NCBI RefSeq assembly: GCF_001183985.1
Contig: NZ_LFZW01000001.1
Location: 1,085,812 to 1,149,811, forward strand
Direction of reading: 5' to 3'
Length of the DNA stretch: 64,000 nt
Source: Peribacillus loiseleuriae
Lineage (GTDB): Bacteria > Bacillota > Bacilli > Bacillales > DSM-1321
Shown here: positions 53,278-60,798 of the stretch, one piece after another
Layout of the letters: each line of letters starts with the position of its first letter
How positions within the stretch are numbered: position 1 is the stretch's first letter
Translations under genes and position numbers: made by a program
Notes under the pieces: generated by a model
What the model saw: only the letters and a program-made list of their open reading frames with translations
Database searches by the model: none
What the model was told of the DNA's origin: nothing

Positions 53278-53430
53278 CTATCTTCGGGTAGATCCACCAT
53301 ACCGATCTTCCCAATTAGAACACTCGTAAAATACATTATCAAAGAAGTTATCCCAATAACAATGGCTGTATTTGTGGCAGCAATTCTTATTCGAATGCTT
53401 GCCAGAATGATTCATATTTCCGTGACTCAT
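53278..53430 (-). CDS. Small His/Cys-rich protein, 50 residues
   Basis: Not recognised as a named family. The frame MSHGNMNHSGKHSNKNCCHK continues YSHCYWDNFFDNVFYEC and ends in a basic tail. It has six His and four Cys, a composition common in small spore coat or metal-binding proteins. A strong ribosome binding site, AGAGGAGGTG, and a downstream terminator support it. The overlapping plus-strand frame lacks such signals. It could be a spore-surface protein, but that is inference from composition only. Confidence 0.6.
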   Translation of the reverse strand: MSHGNMNHSGKHSNKNCCHKYSHCYWDNFFDNVFYECSNWEDRYGGSTRR

Positions 53431-53590
53431 GAAAACACCTCCTCTACACAAATGTAGTATATTCTTGTTCACTCAAAATTGTTTGGACTAGTCGACATAT
53501 TAGACTCATTTCAAACTTGTATAGATATAGGATGAAAGGGACTTCCTTTATTAATAAAAAAATAACGGATTTTATAATTATTTCATATAA

Positions 53591-53606
53591 TTAAGTAATT
53601 ACTTAA
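53591..53606. promoter_or_regulatory. Palindrome upstream of the YxlE-like gene, candidate operator
   Basis: TTAAGTAATTACTTAA is a perfect 16-bp palindrome, 29 bp before the start codon. The spacing suggests a repressor site overlapping the promoter. Confidence 0.5.
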
Positions 53607-53634
53607 TTAACTAATTAAAAAGGAGAGAATCATT

Positions 53635-53829
53635 GTGGAATATATTCAGCTTTTGCTTCCAGTTATTATTTTTGAACTCATTTTAAAAGGTGTAGCACTG
53701 CGAGACTTACTCAAACGAGAAAGGAGAATGGTGAAGGGGGAAAACAAGCTAGTTTGGGTACTAGTGATTATAATTTTTAGCACAATTGGTCCGATTTTCT
53801 ATTTTATATTTGGAAAAAAAACAAAATGA
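53635..53829 (+). CDS. YxlE-like small membrane protein (PLDc_N type)
   Basis: A 64-residue protein with two membrane segments (about 4-22 and 40-59) flanking a basic loop (LLKRERRMVKGENK). The C-terminal segment STIGPIFYFIFGKK fits the PLDc_N/YxlE family. In B. subtilis, yxlE is followed by the ABC genes yxlF and yxlG, and the same order is seen here. The start codon is GTG with AAAAAGGAGAG upstream. The upstream partners sigY, yxlC and yxlD of B. subtilis are absent. Confidence 0.75.
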   Translation: MEYIQLLLPVIIFELILKGVALRDLLKRERRMVKGENKLVWVLVIIIFSTIGPIFYFIFGKKTK

Positions 53830-53851
53830 GTTCACGAAGGAGAGATGTACA

Positions 53852-54760
53852 ATGATACACTGTGAGAATGTTACGAAAACGTATAACTCATTTCAGGCAC
53901 TGAATGGAATTAGTTTTACAATTGAAGGAAATGGCTGTTTCGGCTTTCTCGGCAGAAATGGTGCTGGAAAGACGACAGCAATTCGCATGTTGGTAGGACT
54001 TTCTGAGCCCACTTCCGGAATTGTGAAAGTGAACGGTTTAGATGTCAAAAAAGAGAAAGAAAAATTAGCAGAAACAATGGGCTATTTACCTCAGCACCCA
54101 GCATTTTATGAATATATGACGGGGAAAGAATGGATGCAATGGGTTGGCCGGTTATTTCGTTTAAATAAGAAAACGATTGAAGAGCGGACAGAAAGCCTTT
54201 TACGAGATTGTGGAATATGGGAGGCACGAGACCGGAAAATTTCAGGCTATAGTGGAGGCATGAAACAAAGGCTGGGTCTTGCGCAAGCATTAATGAATCG
54301 GCCAAAACTGCTAATTCTCGATGAACCAGTATCTGCTCTAGATCCAGTTGGGCGCCATGAAGTGTTAAAAATGATCATGAAGTTAAAGGACAATATGATG
54401 ATTTTTATGTCCAGCCACATACTAGAGGATGTCGAAAAAATAGCAGATCACATTATCATGATGGATAAAGGTGAGCTGGTTTTGTTATCTAGCATGCAAG
54501 AACTAAAATCAACGTACACAATTCCAGTTATTCGCTTCTCCATTTCAGAAGAAAAGCAATCTTTAACAAAGGTTTTAGCTGAACAAGAGTGGGTCAAGAA
54601 CATTCATGTGAATATTGCAGACTATACTCTGACTGTTAACGACTTAGTTATAGCGAATGCCAAACTGCCGAAACTTATTTCGCAATCAGGTGCCATGCTT
54701 GTCACGTATCAGGTAGATATACCTTCTTTAGAAGATATCTTTTTAAGGAAGGTGCGATAA
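53852..54760 (+). CDS. ABC transporter ATP-binding protein, YxlF-like
   Basis: A 302-residue ATPase subunit. Walker A is GRNGAGKTT, the signature is YSGGMKQRL, Walker B is LLILDEP, and the switch His is in SSHILEDV. The C-terminal 90 residues form the extra domain seen in exporters of the CcmA/NatA type. It should power the permease encoded 1 bp downstream. Start at the ATG after GAAGGAGAG; an earlier in-frame ATG would overlap the YxlE-like gene. Substrate unknown, possibly a lantibiotic or lipid-like compound. Confidence 0.88.
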   Translation: MIHCENVTKTYNSFQALNGISFTIEGNGCFGFLGRNGAGKTTAIRMLVGLSEPTSGIVKVNGLDVKKEKEKLAETMGYLPQHPAFYEYMTGKEWMQWVGRLFRLNKKTIEERTESLLRDCGIWEARDRKISGYSGGMKQRLGLAQALMNRPKLLILDEPVSALDPVGRHEVLKMIMKLKDNMMIFMSSHILEDVEKIADHIIMMDKGELVLLSSMQELKSTYTIPVIRFSISEEKQSLTKVLAEQEWVKNIHVNIADYTLTVNDLVIANAKLPKLISQSGAMLVTYQVDIPSLEDIFLRKVR

Positions 54761-54761
54761 C

Positions 54762-55529
54762 ATGACGATTTTCATAAGCATGTTCCAAAAAGAATGGAAA
54801 GAACTAATAAGTACGTATAAAATCATTTTCGTACCGATTGCCTTTGCGATCTTAATGATCAGTTTTCCCATTTCGATGAAACTATTGCCTGATTTATTAG
54901 CGAGTGATATGCCTGAAGGGACTGTTATTAAAATTCCTGAACAGTCAACATCAGAAGTGATGTCAGCTGCGTTTAGTAATTTTGAACTGATCGGTGTCAT
55001 CGTTTTAATCCTTATTTCAATGGGAAGTATTGCTGGTGAAAGAGACAAAGGAGTGGCAGCGATGGTGCTTGTCAAACCTGTCAGCAGAGCCGTTTACTTA
55101 CTGGCAAAATGGTCGGTTTATTCGTTGCTTTCTATTGGGAGCTTTATCTTTGGGATGCTGTTAGCCGCATACTATACAAACGTATTATTTTCAGGGAATC
55201 TAATTTGGAGTGATACGATCATAGGTATTCTACTTTATCTTCCGTTTATCGTCTTAATTATTACATTTTCAATCTGCGCTTCAACTTTTTCCAAAAGTCC
55301 TGTTGCAGCTGGAACTATCTCCATTGTTGTTTATCTATTGATTACGAATCTTCCTAAATTCATCCAAGCTTCATGGGTAGACAATTTGCCGCATGGTTTG
55401 GTGGAAAGCGCAAATGAGTTTATGAAAGGAAACATGATTGAAATAGCTGGACCTTTACTAAGCGTATTTTTCCTAATCGTTCTTGTTTTAGCGGTAGGTA
55501 TTATCCAATTAAATAGACAGGAAATTTAG
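54762..55529 (+). CDS. ABC transporter permease, YxlG-like
   Basis: A 255-residue membrane protein of the ABC-2 permease type with six hydrophobic segments (N-terminal one at about 18-38, a block from about 68 to 195, and a last one at about 228-248). ISMGSIAGERDKGVAAMVLVKPVSR is the conserved cytoplasmic loop of this family. It pairs with the ATPase immediately upstream. A strong terminator follows the stop. Substrate unknown. Confidence 0.85.
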   Translation: MTIFISMFQKEWKELISTYKIIFVPIAFAILMISFPISMKLLPDLLASDMPEGTVIKIPEQSTSEVMSAAFSNFELIGVIVLILISMGSIAGERDKGVAAMVLVKPVSRAVYLLAKWSVYSLLSIGSFIFGMLLAAYYTNVLFSGNLIWSDTIIGILLYLPFIVLIITFSICASTFSKSPVAAGTISIVVYLLITNLPKFIQASWVDNLPHGLVESANEFMKGNMIEIAGPLLSVFFLIVLVLAVGIIQLNRQEI

Positions 55530-55540
55530 TAAAGAAGTAT

Positions 55541-55567
55541 AAGGATAGTAAAATGGACTATCCTTTT
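55541..55567 (+). terminator. Terminator after the YxlG-like gene
   Basis: AAGGATAGT pairs with ACTATCCTT around a short loop and is followed by TTT. Confidence 0.85.
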
Positions 55568-55796
55568 TATATTTTAATTGGCTATGCTGTTGTAAAAATC
55601 TTTTTGGTAGCATCACCTCCATGAAGCAAGAGAGAAAGCACGCTTCGCCCGTTGATCCTAGAGGATTGGGCTAATATGAGTCAAAAAACAATAGTGCTAT
55701 ATATCAGAGTTATATAATGAAATAAAACATGATATTAATGTAGTTAAAAAGTGCAAAATTCATATAGCCGTAAGTACCTATTTCAGTTGCGTTAAT

Positions 55797-55810
55797 TGTT
55801 AACGGTTACA
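55797..55810 (+). promoter_or_regulatory. Candidate cre site upstream of nagZ
   Basis: TGTTAACGGTTACA matches the catabolite responsive element consensus TGWAANCGNTNWCA at all but one position. It lies 67 bp before the nagZ start. CcpA control would fit a cell-wall sugar recycling operon. Confidence 0.5.
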
Positions 55811-55876
55811 TAAAATATTAGGTAATTTTTTCTTAAAAAGGGAACGCTATGAATGACGAATTGGAGGAGGAAAGAA

Positions 55877-57952
55877 ATGAGTCAATCGATGAAAATGATA
55901 GGGAAGTATACGATGATTGCAGCGATCATAATTTCCCAACTAGTAGTAGTCAGTTCTGTTCAAGCAAAGAAAGGGAATAATACGATCCAAGACTTGATTA
56001 TTTTTCAAAATATTCCTCAAACAGAAACAATTGCAGGGCATTCATTTGGATTAAAAGCGATTCAAAGATATGAAGATGGTCATTTTGAACACACAACATC
56101 AGGGGTAAAGTGGCGGTCAACCAATCCTCAGGTAGCAAAGGTTGATCAATTAGGGAAAGTAGAGTTTACCGGTAAGAAGGGAAGCGCCCAGATTAAGGTT
56201 TCTAAAGGAAAACTAAAGGATCAAATCGGTGTTCGTTACAAGAAGCAAGGTGAGCTTGTGAAGAAAAAAGGGAAAAGGTATGACGTGATCAATCAAGCGA
56301 TTAAAAAAATGACATTGGAAGAAAAGGTTGGGCAAATGTTAATGCCAGACTTCCGAACGTGGAAAGGCAGTGATGTAACGAAAATGCTTCCTGAAATTGA
56401 AGCGCTTGTTAAGGCGTATCATTTAGGCGGGGTGATATTATTCCATGAAAATGTCGTATCAAGAGAACAAACAGTGAGGCTTATTGCGGATTATCAACAA
56501 GTAGCTGATAAGTATGGAATGCTGATAGCGATTGATCAGGAAGGTGGGGTTGTTACACGGCTGCAATCTGGAACTGATATGCCTGGAAATATGGCATTAG
56601 GAGCCACACGTTCACCTGAATTAACGCAGAAAGTAGGACTGGCGATTGGAGAGGAATTGGCCTCACTCGGCATTAACATGAACTTTGCACCTGATATGGA
56701 TGTGAATAATAATCCTGATAATCCAGTGATTGGTGTTCGATCATTTGGAGAGAATCCAAAGCTTGTCGCAAAGCTTGGAACAGCATATATCAAAGGAATG
56801 CAAGCAGCTGGAGTTGTAGCGACGGCCAAGCATTTCCCGGGGCATGGAGATACAGCTATCGATTCCCATCTAGGTCTGCCTGAAATTCCATATGACAAAG
56901 AAAGGCTGAAGGAGGTTGAACTTTATCCTTTCCAAAAGGCAATGAAAGCCAATACTGATGCGATTATGACAGCTCATGTTACCTTCCCTAAAGTCGACAA
57001 TACGAAGGTCATATCGCAAAAAACAGGCGAAGAAATTGCCCTTCCAGCAACATTATCCTCCAGAGTCTTAACAGAGTTGATGAGAAAAGAAATGAAATTT
57101 AAAGGTGTTATCACGACAGACGCGATGAATATGAATGCCATTGCCGAGCATTTCGGATCAGTTGATGCCGCAATTCGCGCTGTAAAAGCGGGTACAGATA
57201 TCGTATTAATGCCTGTTGGTTTGGTAGATGTTGCTAAAGGTTTAGTTAAAGCGGTTAAAACACAGGAAATTTCAGAAAAACGAATTGAACAATCTGTCGA
57301 GAGAATTCTCACGTTGAAAATCAAGCGGGAAATTATAAAGGAAGAAACACCTCAGCCAATAGATAAAAAAATTGCCCATGCGCTAAGTGTTGTTGGTTCT
57401 CCAGCACATAAAAAAATTGAAAAAGAAGTAGCTGAAAAATCAATGACGCTAGTAAAAAACAATCACATATTACCTTTACGGCCTAAAGAAGGAGATGAAA
57501 TTGTCGTCCTTGGACGAACATATCTCACGGATTTAGCAAATGCGGTTAAAAAACATCATCAACATATAACGGTCATTGAGGCGAGTATAAACTATACTTT
57601 ATCACCTAAACAATGGGAAAAGATTCGTAATGCTAAAGTAGTCATTATTGGGTCACATACTTTGACTGTAGCCGGATGCTCACTTTTGAACCCGCAAATG
57701 AAAATGATCAATCAAGTGATGGCTGAAACAAGCGCTCCAGTGATTGGAATCGGAATCCGTAATCCATATGATGTCATGGCGTTCCCAACGATTGATTCGT
57801 ATCTCGCCATGTATGGATTTAAAACGGCCAGTTTTGAAGCTGTTGGGGCAGTGATTTTCGGAAAAGTGAATCCCAGAGGCAAGCTTCCTGTGAAGATTCC
57901 TACGTTAGATGGTGGAATTCTATACAAATATGGACAAGGATTGACTTTTTAA
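55877..57952 (+). CDS. nagZ: Secreted beta-N-acetylglucosaminidase
   Basis: A 691-residue exported glycoside hydrolase family 3 enzyme that removes GlcNAc from muropeptides. A signal peptide (about 1-30, ending VQA) is followed by a small Ig-like region (about 45-125). The GH3 barrel spans about 135-480, with KHFPGHGDT (318-326), the acid/base pair Asp329/His331 in DSH and the nucleophile Asp415 in TTDAMNM. A C-terminal Rossmann-like domain (about 510-690) follows, as in B. subtilis NagZ. The start follows GGAGGAGGAAAG. It is 18 bp upstream of namZ. Confidence 0.93.
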   Translation: MSQSMKMIGKYTMIAAIIISQLVVVSSVQAKKGNNTIQDLIIFQNIPQTETIAGHSFGLKAIQRYEDGHFEHTTSGVKWRSTNPQVAKVDQLGKVEFTGKKGSAQIKVSKGKLKDQIGVRYKKQGELVKKKGKRYDVINQAIKKMTLEEKVGQMLMPDFRTWKGSDVTKMLPEIEALVKAYHLGGVILFHENVVSREQTVRLIADYQQVADKYGMLIAIDQEGGVVTRLQSGTDMPGNMALGATRSPELTQKVGLAIGEELASLGINMNFAPDMDVNNNPDNPVIGVRSFGENPKLVAKLGTAYIKGMQAAGVVATAKHFPGHGDTAIDSHLGLPEIPYDKERLKEVELYPFQKAMKANTDAIMTAHVTFPKVDNTKVISQKTGEEIALPATLSSRVLTELMRKEMKFKGVITTDAMNMNAIAEHFGSVDAAIRAVKAGTDIVLMPVGLVDVAKGLVKAVKTQEISEKRIEQSVERILTLKIKREIIKEETPQPIDKKIAHALSVVGSPAHKKIEKEVAEKSMTLVKNNHILPLRPKEGDEIVVLGRTYLTDLANAVKKHHQHITVIEASINYTLSPKQWEKIRNAKVVIIGSHTLTVAGCSLLNPQMKMINQVMAETSAPVIGIGIRNPYDVMAFPTIDSYLAMYGFKTASFEAVGAVIFGKVNPRGKLPVKIPTLDGGILYKYGQGLTF

Positions 57953-57970
57953 AACGAAGGAGGGGAATTC

Positions 57971-59218
57971 GTGAAGAAAAGTTTGGTTATGCTTTTGACT
58001 GTGATGTTCGTCCTATCATCATTACCTATTGTTTCGGCGAAAAATGGAAAACTAGACAAAAAATTAAAATTAGGCATTGAGGTATTGCTTTCTGAACAAA
58101 AGGAGCTAATTAAGGGAAAAAGAGTTGGAGTGATTACCAATTCAACTGGTGTAGATAAGAAGCTTACTAGTATTGTTGATCTCCTTTACAATGACGATGA
58201 AATTGAATTGACTGCTTTATACGGACCTGAACACGGTGTCCGCGGCTCTGTACAGGCAGGTGAATATGTAGAGTTTTATCTGGATGATATAACAGGATTG
58301 CCTGTTTATAGCTTGTACGGTCAAACGAGGAAGCCAACATCTGAAATGTTAGAAAAGATTGATGTGCTTTTGTTTGATATTCAAGATGTAGGATCACGAT
58401 TCTACACATATATTTATACGATGGCTTATGCAATGGAAGCTGCAAAGGAAAAAGGCATCCCAATCATCGTATTGGATCGCCCAAATCCATTGACCGGATC
58501 AAAAGTTGATGGGACAGTCTTAGACATGAAGTATGCTTCATTTGTAGGGAATTACCCGATTACGCTAAGGCATGGGATGACGGTAGGGGAATTGGCACAA
58601 CTATTTAATAGAGAGTTCAACATCGGTGCCGGCTTAACTGTTGTCAAGATGAAAGGTTGGAAACGGGACATGTATTATGATGATACGTCTCTACCATTTG
58701 TCCTACCTTCTCCAAACATGCCAACTCTCGATACAGCGATTGTTTATTCAGGTTCAGCTTTGTTTGAAGGAACAAATATTTCAGAGGGAAGAGGAACAAC
58801 AAAGCCCTTCGAATTAATCGGCGCACCATTTATCAATAGAACGGATTTGGCACAGCGCTTGAATGCTCTCAAATTACCTGGAGTAATGTTTAGAGCAGCA
58901 TCGTTTATACCGGCCAATTCTAAGTTTGCCAATCAACTATCTCATGGTGTACAGATCCACATAACAGATCGGAAGAAGTTCCAATCATTTGAATCTGGAC
59001 TTCATATGATGAAGATCGTTCATGACTTATATCCCGATCAATTTCAATTCCAGGCAGCCAATAGGGCAGGGATCTCATTCTTCGACCAACTTGTAGGAAA
59101 TGGTTGGATTCGACAAGGAATTGAAGAAGGACGAAGCGTGAAAGATATGAAGAAACAGTGGGAAAAAGAATTAGATGATTTTAAGAAAATAAGGTCTCAG
59201 TATTTACTTTATGAATAG
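57971..59218 (+). CDS. namZ: Secreted exo-N-acetylmuramidase (DUF1343)
   Basis: A 415-residue exported enzyme with a signal peptide (about 1-23, ending VSA). The DUF1343 family includes NamZ (YbbC), which releases MurNAc from the non-reducing end of peptidoglycan chains after NagZ has removed GlcNAc. Conserved segments are VGVITNSTGV, YGPEHGVRGSVQAGE, DIQDVGSRFYTYIYTM and DRPNPLTG. The ribosome binding site is GAAGGAGGGGAA. With nagZ it forms a two-step external muropeptide degradation unit. amiE, murQ, murR and murP are not in this window. Confidence 0.92.
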   Translation: MKKSLVMLLTVMFVLSSLPIVSAKNGKLDKKLKLGIEVLLSEQKELIKGKRVGVITNSTGVDKKLTSIVDLLYNDDEIELTALYGPEHGVRGSVQAGEYVEFYLDDITGLPVYSLYGQTRKPTSEMLEKIDVLLFDIQDVGSRFYTYIYTMAYAMEAAKEKGIPIIVLDRPNPLTGSKVDGTVLDMKYASFVGNYPITLRHGMTVGELAQLFNREFNIGAGLTVVKMKGWKRDMYYDDTSLPFVLPSPNMPTLDTAIVYSGSALFEGTNISEGRGTTKPFELIGAPFINRTDLAQRLNALKLPGVMFRAASFIPANSKFANQLSHGVQIHITDRKKFQSFESGLHMMKIVHDLYPDQFQFQAANRAGISFFDQLVGNGWIRQGIEEGRSVKDMKKQWEKELDDFKKIRSQYLLYE

Positions 59219-59291
59219 AAAATATAAAAACTCTCATAAATTAATATCTGTAGATGGAGGCAAGGCCCGATAAACGACGTATGAATAAATT

Positions 59292-59323
59292 AAAGGTCAT
59301 CCAATCATTATGTGGATGGCCTT
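59292..59323 (+). terminator. nagZ-namZ terminator
   Basis: AAAGGTCATCCA pairs with TGGATGGCCTT (one G-U) and is followed by a T-rich stretch. Confidence 0.75.
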
Positions 59324-59427
59324 CATTTGTACTATGAAGATTTTTTCGATAACTTTTCAAAACCTTAATATTATTCGAAAAAAAGAATGGTAAACTTATA
59401 GTAATCACTGTTGAAGAGAGGGATTGG

Positions 59428-59976
59428 ATGAGTTTTAATCAAGTTAAAGGTGAAATTGTATTGTGCCTTAAGGCATGTGCTATTGCTATCGTGATGGTTT
59501 TCATTTGCCATATCTTTCTATTTACACCTACTTTGGTGAGCGGTGAATCCATGATGCCTAACTATCAGGATGGTAATTGTGTAATCATCAGTAAAATGAG
59601 TGAGGTTGGTAGGTTTGATACAGTCGTCTTTCGGGCACCTAGCGGAGATGAAAACTTTGTGAAACGAGTAATCGGTTTGCCAGGGGATACTGTGGAAATG
59701 AAAGATGACCTTTTATATATCAATGGAGAACCGCATCCAGAATCCTATTTATTGAAAGCGAAAGAACGACTCAAAGCGACAATGCTGTTAACGGGGGATT
59801 TTACCTTAAGAGATATAACCGGAAGTTCGACCGTCCCTGAAGGATATGTTTTTGTTTTGGGAGATAACCGGTTGATTAGTAATGATAGTCGCTACTTTGG
59901 GTATATTCCCATGAAATCCATCATTGGTGAAGTGAAATTCAAAGTGTGGCCACTCAAGAACCATCAAGAGAAGTAG
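59428..59976 (+). CDS. Type I signal peptidase
   Basis: A 182-residue membrane-anchored Ser/Lys protease that removes signal peptides from exported proteins. One N-terminal helix (about 12-34) precedes the catalytic Ser41 in VSGESMMPN. The general base Lys79 is in NFVKRVIGLPGD, and the GDNRLISNDSRYFGYI box follows. The chain length and single anchor match the prokaryotic-type SipS/SipT enzymes of Bacillus. It is monocistronic, with GAGAGGGATTGG upstream. The many exported proteins in this window are possible clients. Confidence 0.93.
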   Translation: MSFNQVKGEIVLCLKACAIAIVMVFICHIFLFTPTLVSGESMMPNYQDGNCVIISKMSEVGRFDTVVFRAPSGDENFVKRVIGLPGDTVEMKDDLLYINGEPHPESYLLKAKERLKATMLLTGDFTLRDITGSSTVPEGYVFVLGDNRLISNDSRYFGYIPMKSIIGEVKFKVWPLKNHQEK

Positions 59977-60093
59977 CAATGGGGTTAGGAGGATATTTTT
60001 TCGTCTTTTTCAGTTAGGTTACCATTTAAGGTGTAGACATAAAAAAAACGATTGCAAGTCAATTCTCGGGATATAGTTCAATAAATCGATTCT

Positions 60094-60283
60094 GTGTGTT
60101 CAAAAAGGAGGATAAAAAGAGCCGAGAAGTTCGAGGAGCTCATACCTCAAACCTTTCGTGTATACAATAATACGTGTGAGAACCGGATCTTAGCACGGAC
60201 TTCTGTGTTGCGCACAGGATGTCATGAATGAGCGATGCCACAATTCGCTAGCTTTGTTACCGGACTTATTGAACAACCTCTTC
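60094..60283. repeat. Repeat R2, copy 3, inverted
   Basis: Begins GTGTGTTCAAAAAGGAGG and ends CGGACTTATTGAACAACCTC. It is in the opposite orientation to the copies at 27503 and 27862. AGCCGAGAAGTTCGAGGAGC and CGTGTATACAATAATACGTG match copy 2 in reverse complement. A stretch of about 50 bp near 60195-60245 is absent from copy 2. Confidence 0.85.
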
Positions 60284-60346
60284 TAGGTAAAAAAGTGCTT
60301 GTATATAAAAAAAATACAAATAATTTTAAAAATAACAAAAATACGA

Positions 60347-60375
60347 TTGACAAAGTGACTAACCTGGAGTAATCT
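60347..60375 (+). promoter_or_regulatory. Promoter of the bmr operon
   Basis: TTGACA (60347-60352) and TAATCT (60370-60375) are spaced 17 bp, giving a good sigma-A promoter about 48 bp before the first leader frame. Confidence 0.7.
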
Positions 60376-60422
60376 ATTCAACGGAAATGTATAAAAAATC
60401 CAATGAATGGGAGGCGAACGTG

Positions 60423-60500
60423 ATGATGACATTAGCTATGCGAAATCATAAACGAATCATTATGAATATAATCACAGCCTACCCAAATAATTTGTCTTGA
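60423..60500 (+). CDS. Leader peptide 1 of the bmr operon, 25 residues
   Basis: The frame MMTLAMRNHKRIIMNIITAY then PNNLS has a good ribosome binding site (GGGAGGCG) and lies just inside the predicted transcript. Two terminator-like hairpins follow (60535-60571 and 60611-60647) before the exporter genes. In B. subtilis, bmrCD is preceded by the leader frame bmrB, through which antibiotic-stalled ribosomes relieve attenuation. The position here fits the same logic. The sequence itself is not one I recognise. Confidence 0.55.
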   Translation: MMTLAMRNHKRIIMNIITAYPNNLS

Positions 60501-60534
60501 CGTTTTGACAAAGCTATTAACTGGTGCTTCTTTC

Positions 60535-60571
60535 AAGCGCAGGCTGCGACATTATCGTGGCTTGCGCTTTT
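60535..60571 (+). terminator. Attenuator hairpin 1
   Basis: AAGCGCA pairs with TGCGCTT over 7 bp with further inner pairing (GC, CGA/TCG) and is followed by TTT. It lies 35 bp after leader frame 1. Confidence 0.65.
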
Positions 60572-60610
60572 ATATGGTTTGCGTTCTAGCTTGAACGTAA
60601 AGGTGTGTAA

Positions 60611-60647
60611 AGGCTTTCGCTAAGTGGCGGGAGCTTTTTGTTTTTTT
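60611..60647 (+). terminator. Attenuator hairpin 2, strong T-run
   Basis: AGGCTTTCGC pairs with GCGGGAGCTT over 10 bp (with G-U pairs) and is followed by TTTGTTTTTTT. It lies about 150 bp before bmrC, so the operon must read through it to be expressed. Confidence 0.8.
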
Positions 60648-60702
60648 GAAATAGATGCATTCGCATCCTTTCAATATAAGTAAGACGAACCTTAAGGAGG
60701 AA

Positions 60703-60765
60703 ATGAAAATGAAAGTACTTAAAAACGTGAGACTATTCAGTGTAGGAGATCCAGAGAGTGGATAG
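60703..60765 (+). CDS. Leader peptide 2 upstream of bmrC, 20 residues
   Basis: The frame MKMKVLKNVRLFSVGDPESG is preceded by TAAGGAGG, the strongest ribosome binding site in the leader. It starts after the second hairpin and stops 33 bp before bmrC. It could couple translation to bmrC or be a conserved miniprotein. No family is recognised. Confidence 0.5.
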   Translation: MKMKVLKNVRLFSVGDPESG

Positions 60766-60798
60766 GGAAGGCTGATTTGATAACAAGGGGGGAAGTAT

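Noticed and set aside
53263..53457. A 64-codon plus-strand frame with a hydrophobic middle
   Set aside because: It overlaps the minus-strand frame at 53278-53430 almost completely. It has no ribosome binding site, while the minus-strand frame has AGAGGAGGTG and a terminator.
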